This document shows positions 8,624-16,332 of a stretch of DNA of 64,000 bases, piece by piece (position 1 is the stretch's first letter; each line of letters begins with the position of its first letter). The stretch spans positions 310,001 through 374,000 of the forward strand of contig NZ_RPDJ01000006.1 of assembly GCF_004023625.1 (NCBI RefSeq), written 5' to 3'. The notes below the pieces were generated by a model. The model searched no databases. It worked only from the letters and a program-made list of their open reading frames with translations, and was not told the DNA's origin. This stretch comes from Streptomyces cavernae. Lineage in GTDB: Bacteria; Actinomycetota; Actinomycetes; Streptomycetales; Streptomycetaceae. The translations under genes and the position numbers were made by a program.

Positions 8624-9441
8624 CCGCCCTCACCGACCCCCTGAGCGTCTGGCACCGGCTCGCCGAGACCTCCGTGCTCCTCGACGGTTTCCACGCCCTC
8701 AAGCACGCCCTGCGTTTCCAGGCCCAGGTCCGGGTGGCGGTCACCACCGACCGGCGGGCGGCGCTCGCGCTGGCCGAGGAACTCGCCCCGGACGTCCACG
8801 ACACCCTTGACGGGCTGCTGGCCGAGGTCACGGAAGCCACCTACCGCAGCCTCGTGCCGCGCCCGCACCCCACCGCGGTGGCCGCCCTGGCCCTGCGGCC
8901 CTCCCGCGACGCGCATCTGCGGCAACTGGCGCATCTGCCCCGTCGCGCGCCGGTCGTGGTCCTCGACAACCCCCGCAACCTGGGCAACGCCGGAGCGGTC
9001 ATCAGGCTGGCGGCGGGCTTCGGGGCGAGCGGGGTGGTCACCACGGGGACGCTCGATCCCTGGCACCCCACTGTGGTCCGCGGCGGCGCGGGTCTGCACT
9101 TCGCGACCGCCGTGGAGCGGCTGACGGTCGCCGAACTCCCGCCGGGCCCGCTGTTCGCCCTCGACCCCGAGGGCGAGGACATCAGGGGGCTGAAGCTCCC
9201 GGACGACGCCGTGCTCGCCTTCGGCTCGGAGCGCAGCGGGCTCTCCGCCGAGCTGCGCGAGCGCACGGACCACCTGGTGTCCCTGCCGATGCGTCCCCAG
9301 GTCTCCAGCTACAACCTCGCGACCAGCGTGGCCATGACGCTGTTCCACTGGAGCGCCACCGTCGGCGCATCGAGCGCCACGCGTGGCGCATCGAGTGCCT
9401 CGGGAGGCGCTCCGAGTGCCACCGGGGACGCGCCGGCCTGA
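8620..9441 (+). CDS. SpoU/TrmH family RNA 2'-O-methyltransferase
   Basis: A 273-residue SPOUT methyltransferase. The three knot motifs are visible: NPRNLGNAGAVIRLA, FGSERSGLS and SYNLATSVAMTLFHW. These enzymes use S-adenosylmethionine to methylate ribose 2'-OH groups in rRNA or tRNA; the specific nucleotide cannot be told. The start ATG at 8620 overlaps the HTTM stop (ATGA). The last ~25 residues (ASSATRGASSASGGAPSATG) come from short DNA repeats of about 18 bp and look like a low-complexity tail that is not part of the fold. The neighbour downstream is convergent paaN. Confidence 0.87.
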   Translation: MTALTDPLSVWHRLAETSVLLDGFHALKHALRFQAQVRVAVTTDRRAALALAEELAPDVHDTLDGLLAEVTEATYRSLVPRPHPTAVAALALRPSRDAHLRQLAHLPRRAPVVVLDNPRNLGNAGAVIRLAAGFGASGVVTTGTLDPWHPTVVRGGAGLHFATAVERLTVAELPPGPLFALDPEGEDIRGLKLPDDAVLAFGSERSGLSAELRERTDHLVSLPMRPQVSSYNLATSVAMTLFHWSATVGASSATRGASSASGGAPSATGDAPA

Positions 9442-9481
9442 GCGGCCGTGCGGCAGGCGCCCGCCCGGCGCCCCCGGTCGG

Positions 9482-11188
9482 CTATGCCTCCCTGCGCACC
9501 TCCACCATCCGGAACCGGTTGGCCACGAACGCACCGTCGCACAGGGCCGCGTTGGCCGCCGGGTTGCCGCCGGAGCCGTGGAAGTCCGAGAACGCGGCGG
9601 TCTGGTTGACGTACACCCCGCCGGTGAGGTTGAGCGACAGCTGGGCGCACTCCTCCAGACAGGCCTCCTCTACGGCCTCCTCGACCTCCTGGGAGGTCGT
9701 GTACGCCCCGACCGTCATCGCGCCCTTCTCGCGGATCGTGCGCCGCAGCAACTCCACGGCATCGGCGGTGGAGTCGACCGCGACGGCGAAGGAGACTGGT
9801 CCGAAGCACTCGCTGAGGTACGCGGCCTCGTCGTCCGGCCGCTCCCAGTACTTGCGGGCGCCGTCCGCCTTGACGATCACAGGGGTGCGGACCACGGCGC
9901 CGGGGAACTCCGGGTTGGCCACCTCTCGGGAGGCGAGGGCGACCTCGCCGAGGCCGGGCGCGGCCTCCAGTCGTGCCTTGACGTCCGGATTCACGATCGC
10001 GCCGAGCAGGGCGTTCGCCCGGGCGTCGTCGCCCAGCAGACCGCCGACCGCCTTCGCCAGGTCGGCGACCACCTCGTCGTAGGTCTTGGCGCCCTGGTCG
10101 GTGGTGATGCCGTCCCGCGGGATCAGCAGGTTCTGCGGGGTGGTGCACATCTGGCCGCTGTACAGCGACAGGGAGAAGGCGAGGTTGGACAGCATGCCCT
10201 TGTAGTCGTCGGTCGACTCCACGATCACCGTGTTGACGCCGGCCTTCTCCGTGTGGACCTGCGCCTGGCGGGCGTTGGTCTCCAGCCAGTCGCCGAACGC
10301 CGTCGAGCCCGTGTAGTCGATGATCCTGATCTCCGGGCGCAGGGCCAGGGTCTTGGCGATGCCCTCGCCGGGCCGCTCGGCGGCCAGCGCCACCAGGTTC
10401 GCGTCGAAGCCCGCCTCGGCGAGCACCTCGCGCGCGACCTGGACCGTGAGCGCGAGCGGCAGCACCGCGCGCGGGTGGGGCTTGACCAGTACCGGGTTGC
10501 CGGTGGCGAGGGAGGCGAAGAGGCCCGGGTAGCCGTTCCACGTCGGGAAGGTGTTGCAGCCGATCACCAGCGCGATGCCGCGCGGGACGGCCTTGAACTG
10601 CTTGGTGAGCGCGAGCGGGTCGCGTTTGCCCTGCGGCTTGGTCCACTCCGCGGTGTCGGGGGTGCGCACCTGCTCCGCGTACGCGTACGCGACCGCCTCC
10701 AGGGCGCGGTCCTGTGCGTGCGGGCCGCCGGCCTGGAACGCCATCATGAAGGCCTGGCCGCTGGTGTGCATGACCGCGTGCGCGAACTCGTGCGTCCGGT
10801 CGCTGATGCGCTTCAGGATCTCGAGGCACACCACCGCACGGGTCTCCGGGCCCGCGTCGCGCCAGGCGCGCTGCCCCGCGCGCATGGCGGGCAGCAGTAC
10901 GTCGATGTCCGCGTGCGGATACGTGACACCCAGCTCGATGCCGTACGGCGAGACCTCGCCGCCCACCCAGTCGTCCGTGCCGGGCTGGCCGAGGTCGAGG
11001 CGGGTGCCGAGGACGGCGTCGAAGGAGGCCTTGCCCGCGGCCATGTCCAGGCTGCCGTTCTCCCCGTACGCCTTCGGGTGCTCGGGATGCGGGGACCAGT
11101 ACGCGCGCGTGCGGATCGCTTCCAGCGCGTTGTCGAGGGTGGGCCGGTGCTGCGCGACCAGCTGGTGTGCGGTGAGCTCGGCGGCCAT
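9482..11188 (-). CDS. paaN: Phenylacetic acid degradation protein PaaN (aldehyde dehydrogenase type)
   Basis: This 568-residue protein has the N-terminal PaaN signature (AYWSPHPEHPKAYGENGSLD) and an aldehyde dehydrogenase body with GNPVLVKPHPRAV for cofactor binding and SLYSGQMCTTPQN, whose cysteine near residue 348 is the presumed nucleophile. The two-domain PaaZ/PaaN hydratase fusion is absent, consistent with a ring-opening-aldehyde dehydrogenase working on phenylacetyl-CoA-derived oxepin metabolites, or a related CoA aldehyde. The ATG at 11188 is well supported, with GAGGAG about 9 nt upstream. It is divergent from a PaaH-type dehydrogenase across a TetR operator, suggesting co-regulation. 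The paaABCDE oxygenase is not in the window. Confidence 0.88.
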   Translation of the reverse strand: MAAELTAHQLVAQHRPTLDNALEAIRTRAYWSPHPEHPKAYGENGSLDMAAGKASFDAVLGTRLDLGQPGTDDWVGGEVSPYGIELGVTYPHADIDVLLPAMRAGQRAWRDAGPETRAVVCLEILKRISDRTHEFAHAVMHTSGQAFMMAFQAGGPHAQDRALEAVAYAYAEQVRTPDTAEWTKPQGKRDPLALTKQFKAVPRGIALVIGCNTFPTWNGYPGLFASLATGNPVLVKPHPRAVLPLALTVQVAREVLAEAGFDANLVALAAERPGEGIAKTLALRPEIRIIDYTGSTAFGDWLETNARQAQVHTEKAGVNTVIVESTDDYKGMLSNLAFSLSLYSGQMCTTPQNLLIPRDGITTDQGAKTYDEVVADLAKAVGGLLGDDARANALLGAIVNPDVKARLEAAPGLGEVALASREVANPEFPGAVVRTPVIVKADGARKYWERPDDEAAYLSECFGPVSFAVAVDSTADAVELLRRTIREKGAMTVGAYTTSQEVEEAVEEACLEECAQLSLNLTGGVYVNQTAAFSDFHGSGGNPAANAALCDGAFVANRFRMVEVRREA

Positions 11189-11267
11189 GAGGGACCAACT
11201 CCTCGTTCCGGGGAGCGCTTCATCGCGCTCATGAGCTGGGCAGTAATGGACGGACAGGGTTAGAGTA

Positions 11268-11285
11268 ACCGAACGATCGGTCGGT
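11268..11285. promoter_or_regulatory. TetR-type operator in the paaN/paaH divergent region
   Basis: ACCGAACGATCGGTCGGT is an inverted-repeat element (ACCGA...TCGGT) centred between the two divergent starts, 80 bp from paaN and 53 bp from the paaH-like gene. An almost identical element lies at 14059-14076. The TetR gene two genes away is the obvious candidate ligand. Confidence 0.65.
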
Positions 11286-11337
11286 ACAAGGGGGTCCGCC
11301 GCATCTGTGGAAAACCCCGTGCGGGAGGATCACGGGC

Positions 11338-12849
11338 ATGACAGCACTCGACCTCACCAGCCCCGTGGCCGTCGTGGGCAGCGGCACCATGGGCCAGGGC
11401 ATTGCCCAGGTGGCTCTGGTCGCGGGCAATCCCGTGCTGCTGTACGACTCCGTGGCGGGCCGGGCCGATGCGGCGGCCGACGCGATCGGGGGCCGCCTGG
11501 ACCGGCTCGTCGAGAAGGGCCGGCTGACCGGGTCCGCCCGGGACGAGGCCCGCGACCGGCTGCGTCCCGTCACCTCCCTCGCCGAGCTCGCCGACTGCGG
11601 GGTGGTCGTCGAGGCGGTGCTCGAGCAGCTCGACGTGAAGCAGGCGCTGCTGAGGGAGCTGGAGGAGATCGTCGGCGAGGACTGTCTGCTCGCCACGAAC
11701 ACCTCGTCCCTGTCCGTCACGGGCATCGCCGGCGCGCTGCGCAACCCCGGCCGCTGCGTCGGGCTGCACTTCTTCAACCCGGCTCCGCTGATGCCCCTGG
11801 TGGAGGTCGTCTCCGGGTTCGCCACCGACTTCACGTCGGCCACGCGCGCGTACGAGACGGCGCGCGCCTGGGGCAAGACACCGGTCGCCTGCGCCGACAC
11901 CCCCGGCTTCATCGTCAACCGCATCGCACGGCCCTTCTACGCCGAGGCCTTCGCGGTGTACGAGGCCCAGGCCGCCGACCCCGCCACGATCGACGCCGTG
12001 CTGCGCGAGTCCGGCGGGTTCCGCATGGGCGCCTTCGAATTGACCGACCTGATCGGGCAGGACGTCAACGAGTCGGTGACGCACTCGGTATGGCGGTCCT
12101 TCTTCCAGGATGTGCGCTTCACGCCGTCGCTGGCCCAGCGGCGGCTCGTCGAGTCGGGCCGGCTCGGCCGCAAGACCGGGCACGGCTGGTACGACTACTC
12201 GGCCGACGCCGAGCGCCCGGAGCCCCACACCGCGGACCGGTGCGAGCCGCCCGCCTACGTCGTCGCCGAGGGGGGTCTCGGACCGGCCGCCGCGCTGCTC
12301 GCGATGATCCGCGAGGCGGGCATCACGGTCCGCGACGACGAGGAGGACCACGGCACCCGTCTCATCCTGCCCGGCGGTGGCCAGTTGGTCCTCGCCGACG
12401 GACAGACCTCCGTGGAGTTCCGCGACGTCGTCTACTTCGACCTCGCGTTCGACTACCGCAGGGCCACCCGGGTCGCGCTGTCCGCCTCGCAGGACACCTC
12501 GCCCAAGACCCTCGCCGAGGCGTGCGGGCTGTTCCAGGCGCTCGGCAAGGACGTCAGCGTCATCGGGGACATGCCCGGAATGATCGTCGCCCGGACGGTG
12601 GCCCGGATCATCGATCTGGCGGTCGAGGCGGTCGCCAAGGGTGTGGCCACCCCGGAGGACGTCGACACCGCGATGACACTCGGCGCCAACCACCCTCTCG
12701 GGCCGATGGAGTGGTGCCGCAGACTCGGTCAGGGCTGGGCGCACGACTTCCTCGAGGAAATGCACGAACGCGAGCCCTCCGGCCGTTACGCGCCCTCCCT
12801 GGCGCTGTTCCGCCACTATTCCTCCGACCAGTGGGAGGGCACTTCATGA
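11338..12849 (+). CDS. paaH: 3-hydroxyacyl-CoA dehydrogenase (PaaH/PaaC type)
   Basis: A 503-residue protein with an N-terminal Rossmann NAD-binding domain (VVGSGTMGQGIAQVAL, residues 12-27), the NTSSLSVTGIA and GLHFFNPAP catalytic segments, then two 3HCDH C-terminal domains (the second ends LGANHPLGPMEWCRRLG). The length and double C-terminal domain match the PaaC/PaaH branch, which oxidises 3-hydroxyadipyl-CoA in phenylacetate degradation. A general fatty-acid role is possible. The ATG at 11338 follows GGGAGG. The stop overlaps the TetR start (ATGA), so the two are coupled. Confidence 0.85.
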   Translation: MTALDLTSPVAVVGSGTMGQGIAQVALVAGNPVLLYDSVAGRADAAADAIGGRLDRLVEKGRLTGSARDEARDRLRPVTSLAELADCGVVVEAVLEQLDVKQALLRELEEIVGEDCLLATNTSSLSVTGIAGALRNPGRCVGLHFFNPAPLMPLVEVVSGFATDFTSATRAYETARAWGKTPVACADTPGFIVNRIARPFYAEAFAVYEAQAADPATIDAVLRESGGFRMGAFELTDLIGQDVNESVTHSVWRSFFQDVRFTPSLAQRRLVESGRLGRKTGHGWYDYSADAERPEPHTADRCEPPAYVVAEGGLGPAAALLAMIREAGITVRDDEEDHGTRLILPGGGQLVLADGQTSVEFRDVVYFDLAFDYRRATRVALSASQDTSPKTLAEACGLFQALGKDVSVIGDMPGMIVARTVARIIDLAVEAVAKGVATPEDVDTAMTLGANHPLGPMEWCRRLGQGWAHDFLEEMHEREPSGRYAPSLALFRHYSSDQWEGTS

Positions 12850-13436
12850 CCACGGCCAAGCGCGACACCTACACCCCGGAGACGCTGCTTTCCGTCGCCG
12901 TGCAGGTCTTCAACGAACGTGGCTACGACGGCACTTCGATGGAGCACCTGTCCAAGGCGGCCGGTATCTCCAAGTCGTCGATATACCACCACGTCGCCGG
13001 CAAGGAGGAGTTGCTGCGCCGGGCCGTCAGCCGGGCGATCGACGGCCTCTTCGGGATCCTCGACGAGGAGCACGCGCGCGAGGGACGGGCCGTGGAGCGC
13101 CTCGAGTACGTGGTGCGGCGCATGGTCGAGGTGCTCACCGGCGAACTGCCGTATGTGACGCTGCTGCTGAGGGTGCGCGGCAACACCCATACGGAGCGGT
13201 GGGCCCTGGAGCGCCGCCGCGAGTTCGACCACCGGGTGGCGGAACTGCTCAAGGCCGCCGCGGCGGACGGCGACGTGCGCGGCGACGTCGAGGTCCGGCT
13301 CGCGACCCGGCTGGTCTTCGGGATGATCAACTCGATCGTCGAGTGGTACCGGCCCGACGGGCGGGGCATGGGCGCGCGGGAAGTGGCCGACGCCGTGGTG
13401 CGGTTGGTTTTCGCGGGGCTGCGCGAGGAGCACTGA
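12846..13436 (+). CDS. TetR family regulator, likely controls paa and bkd genes
   Basis: A 196-residue repressor with an N-terminal helix-turn-helix of the TetR type (MEHLSKAAGISKSSIYHHVAGKEELL as read across residues ~35-60) and a C-terminal ligand domain of ordinary length. It overlaps the dehydrogenase stop by 4 bp, so it is co-translated with the gene it probably controls. The matching 18-bp operators at 11268-11285 and 14059-14076 flank it, consistent with autoregulation and control of paaN, paaH and the bkd operon. PaaR in other bacteria is also TetR-type and senses phenylacetyl-CoA; whether this one does is not shown. Confidence 0.85.
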   Translation: MTTAKRDTYTPETLLSVAVQVFNERGYDGTSMEHLSKAAGISKSSIYHHVAGKEELLRRAVSRAIDGLFGILDEEHAREGRAVERLEYVVRRMVEVLTGELPYVTLLLRVRGNTHTERWALERRREFDHRVAELLKAAAADGDVRGDVEVRLATRLVFGMINSIVEWYRPDGRGMGAREVADAVVRLVFAGLREEH

Positions 13437-13456
13437 GGCGGGCCCCGGGCCGGCGT

Positions 13457-13957
13457 TCAGCCCGAGGGCTCCAGGTCCTCCTCCTCGAACACCAGCAGCG
13501 TGTGGGTGCTGAGCACCTCGGGTATCGCCTGCAGCTTGGTGAGCACCAGTTCCCGCAGCGCCCGGTTGTCCGGGGTGTGCACCAGCAGCAGGACGTCGAA
13601 GTCGCCGCTGACCAAGGCGATGTGCGCCGCTTCCGGGAATGCGCGCAGCTGTTCGCGCACCGAGCGCCAGGAGTTCTGCACGATCTTCAGCGTGATGTAC
13701 GCGGCCGCGCCCTTGCCCGCCCGCTCGTGGTTGACGCGGGCTCCGAAGCCACGGATCACGCCGTCCTCGATGAGGCGGTTGATGCGTGCGTAGGCGTTGG
13801 CGCGGGAGACATGGACGCGTTCGGCGACGGAGCGGACCGAGGCCCGGCCGTCGGCCCGCAGCATCTGCAGGATGTCCTGGTCTATGGCGTCCAGTGGCCG
13901 GGCGGGCGGGAGCGCGCGATCGCTCTCGGGCTCGTCGGCCATTTGTTCAGGAGCCAT
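13457..13957 (-). CDS. bkdR: Lrp/AsnC family regulator, divergent from bkdABC (BkdR-like)
   Basis: A 166-residue Lrp/AsnC protein with an N-terminal HTH (LDAIDQDILQMLRADGRASV and SRANAYARINRLIEDG, residues ~25-70) and a C-terminal RAM ligand-binding domain (IALVSGDFDVLLLVHTPDN). It is transcribed away from the bkdABC operon across a 192-bp gap, the position of bkdR in Streptomyces, where an Lrp-type protein controls the branched-chain dehydrogenase. The ATG at 13957 was chosen because GAGGCGGGGGGG lies directly upstream; 13942 is the alternative. The symbol is assigned by context. Confidence 0.8.
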   Translation of the reverse strand: MAPEQMADEPESDRALPPARPLDAIDQDILQMLRADGRASVRSVAERVHVSRANAYARINRLIEDGVIRGFGARVNHERAGKGAAAYITLKIVQNSWRSVREQLRAFPEAAHIALVSGDFDVLLLVHTPDNRALRELVLTKLQAIPEVLSTHTLLVFEEEDLEPSG

Positions 13958-14058
13958 GCCCCCCCGCCTCAATACCATGGACGTACTGCGTCCATCTCAG
14001 GGTGTGGAGAACCGTTTGTCCACAGCCTGGAGGTGCCTGTAGCCAAAATGTGCCGACG

Positions 14059-14076
14059 ACCGAACAATCGGTAGGT
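14059..14076. promoter_or_regulatory. Second TetR-type operator, upstream of bkdA
   Basis: ACCGAACAATCGGTAGGT differs from the operator at 11268-11285 at only two of 18 positions. It lies 73 bp upstream of the bkdA ATG and 101 bp upstream of the divergent Lrp gene start. Confidence 0.62.
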
Positions 14077-14149
14077 GAGGCGCATCACACCGGCGCGCCT
14101 CGACGCGGCTCCCACCCGGAGCCGGTTCGGACCACGAGGAGGTGCCGTC

Positions 14150-15331
14150 ATGACGGTCATGGAGCAGCGGGGCGCTTACCGGCCCACCCCGCCGCCCGCC
14201 TGGCAGCCCCGCACCGACCCCGCGCCGCTGCTGCCCGACGCGCGGCCGTACCGCGTGCTGGGCACCGACGCCGCCGACGCCGTCGCTGATGCACACCCCG
14301 CGCTGCTGCGCCGGCTCTACGCGCAGCTGGTATGCGGCCGCCGCTACAACACCCAGGCCACCGCCCTCACCCGGCAGGGCCGCCTCGCCGTCTACCCCTC
14401 CAGCACCGGCCAGGAGGCCTGCGAGGTCGCCGCGGCGCTCGTCCTCGAGGACCACGACTGGCTCTTCCCCAGCTACCGCGACACCCTGGCCGCCGTGGCC
14501 CGCGGCCTGGACCCGGTCCAGGCGCTGACGCTGCTGCGCGGAGACTGGCACACCGGCTACGACCCGCACGAGCACCGCGTCGCGCCCCTGTGCACACCGC
14601 TCGCCACCCAGCTCCCGCACGCCGTGGGCCTCGCGCACGCCGCCCGTCTCAAGGGCGACGACGTGGTCGCGCTGGCCATGGTCGGCGACGGCGGCACCAG
14701 CGAGGGTGACTTCCACGAGGCGCTGAACTTCGCGGCCGTCTGGCAGGCACCTGTGGTCTTCCTGGTCCAGAACAACGGTTACGCGATCTCCGTACCGCTC
14801 GCCAAGCAGACCGCCGCGCCGTCCCTGGCCCACAAGGCCGTCGGTTACGGCATGCCCGGCCGTCTGGTCGACGGCAACGACGCGGTGGCGCTGCACGAGG
14901 TGCTGTCCGCCGCCGTACGGCATGCGCGCGCGGGCGGTGGCCCCACGCTGGTGGAGGCGGTGACGTACCGGATCGACGCCCACACCAACGCCGACGACGC
15001 GACCCGCTACCGCAACGACAGCGAGGTCGAGGCCTGGCGTGAGCACGACCCGATCGCCCTGCTGGAGCGGGAGCTGACCGCGCGCGGGCTGCTCGACGAG
15101 GACGGAGTGCGGGCCGCGCGCGAGGACGCCGAGGCGATGGCCGCCGATCTGCGCGAGCGCATGAACCAGGACCCGGCGCTCGACCCCATGGACCTGTTCG
15201 CCCATGTGTACGCCGAACCCACCCCCCAGCTGCTGGAGCAGCAGACCCAGCTGCGGGCCGAGTTGGACGCCGAGCAGGGCGTGACCGCGGAAGCCGGGGC
15301 CGCCGCCCACGCGGAAGGAGACCGGCGATGA
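14150..15331 (+). CDS. bkdA: Branched-chain 2-oxoacid dehydrogenase E1 alpha
   Basis: The alpha subunit of the thiamine-diphosphate E1 decarboxylase, 393 residues. The ThDP/Mg motif GDGGTSEGDFHEALNFAAV begins near residue 179 and ends in the usual QNNGYAIS. With E1 beta and E2 it converts 2-oxo acids from Val, Leu and Ile to branched acyl-CoAs, which serve as precursors of iso/anteiso fatty acids and polyketide starters. The ATG at 14150 follows GAGGAGG; an in-frame GTG/ATG further upstream would include the operator region. The stop overlaps bkdB (ATGA). The N-terminal ~25 residues are Pro-rich and variable. Confidence 0.92.
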   Translation: MTVMEQRGAYRPTPPPAWQPRTDPAPLLPDARPYRVLGTDAADAVADAHPALLRRLYAQLVCGRRYNTQATALTRQGRLAVYPSSTGQEACEVAAALVLEDHDWLFPSYRDTLAAVARGLDPVQALTLLRGDWHTGYDPHEHRVAPLCTPLATQLPHAVGLAHAARLKGDDVVALAMVGDGGTSEGDFHEALNFAAVWQAPVVFLVQNNGYAISVPLAKQTAAPSLAHKAVGYGMPGRLVDGNDAVALHEVLSAAVRHARAGGGPTLVEAVTYRIDAHTNADDATRYRNDSEVEAWREHDPIALLERELTARGLLDEDGVRAAREDAEAMAADLRERMNQDPALDPMDLFAHVYAEPTPQLLEQQTQLRAELDAEQGVTAEAGAAAHAEGDRR

Positions 15332-16332
15332 CCACGGTCGCCCTCAAGCCCGCAACCATGGCGCAGGCCCTCGGTCGCGCGATGCGCGACGCGATGGCCG
15401 CCGATCCGACGGTCCACGTCATGGGCGAGGACGTCGGCACCCTCGGCGGTGTCTTCCGGGTCACCGACGGGCTCGCCAAGGAGTTCGGCGAGGACCGCTG
15501 TACGGACACACCGCTCGCCGAGGCGGGCATCCTGGGGACGGCCGTGGGCATGGCCATGTACGGCCTGAGGCCCGTGGTGGAGATGCAGTTCGACGCCTTC
15601 GCCTACCCGGCGTTCGAGCAGCTGATCTCTCACGTGGCGCGGATGCGCAACCGCACGCGCGGGGCGATGCCGCTGCCCATCACCGTCCGGGTCCCCTACG
15701 GCGGCGGGATCGGCGGCGTCGAGCACCACAGTGACTCCTCCGAGGCGTACTACATGGCCACGCCGGGGCTCCACGTCGTCACGCCCGCGACCGTCGCCGA
15801 CGCCTACGGGCTGCTGCGCGCCGCCATCGCCTCCGACGACCCGGTGGTCTTCCTGGAACCCAAACGGCTGTACTGGTCGAAGGAGTCCTGGAACCCCGAG
15901 GAGCCGGTGCCCGTCGAGCCCATCGGCCGCGCGGTGGTGCGGCGTCCGGGCCGCAGCGCCACGCTGATCACCTACGGGCCGTCCGTGCCGGTGTGCCTGG
16001 AGGCGGCCGAGGCGGCGTGCGAGGAGGGCTGGGACCTCGAGGTCGTCGACCTGCGCTCGCTGGTGCCGTTCGACGACGAGACGGTCGCCGCGTCCGTCCG
16101 CAGGACGGGCCGGGCGGTGGTGGTGCACGAGTCCGGCGGCTTCGGCGGACCCGGCGGGGAGATCGCCGCGCGCGTCACCGAGCGCTGCTTCCACCATCTG
16201 GAGGCCCCGGTGCTGCGGGTCGCCGGGTTCGACATCCCGTATCCGCCGCCGATGCTGGAGCGGCACCACCTGCCCGGCGTCGACCGCATCCTGGACGCCG
16301 TGGCACGCCTGCAGTGGGAGGCGGAGAGCTGA
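15328..16332 (+). CDS. bkdB: Branched-chain 2-oxoacid dehydrogenase E1 beta
   Basis: The 334-residue transketolase-type beta subunit, with MGEDVGTLGGVFRVTDGL near the N-terminus, PYGGGIGGVEHHSDSSEAY in the middle, and the C-terminal domain VVDLRSLVPFDDETV. It pairs with BkdA to form the alpha2beta2 E1. It overlaps bkdA by 4 bp and bkdC by 1 bp (TGATG), a tight operon. Its 334-residue length matches my memory of the S. avermitilis bkdABC cluster. Confidence 0.93.
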   Translation: MTTVALKPATMAQALGRAMRDAMAADPTVHVMGEDVGTLGGVFRVTDGLAKEFGEDRCTDTPLAEAGILGTAVGMAMYGLRPVVEMQFDAFAYPAFEQLISHVARMRNRTRGAMPLPITVRVPYGGGIGGVEHHSDSSEAYYMATPGLHVVTPATVADAYGLLRAAIASDDPVVFLEPKRLYWSKESWNPEEPVPVEPIGRAVVRRPGRSATLITYGPSVPVCLEAAEAACEEGWDLEVVDLRSLVPFDDETVAASVRRTGRAVVVHESGGFGGPGGEIAARVTERCFHHLEAPVLRVAGFDIPYPPPMLERHHLPGVDRILDAVARLQWEAES

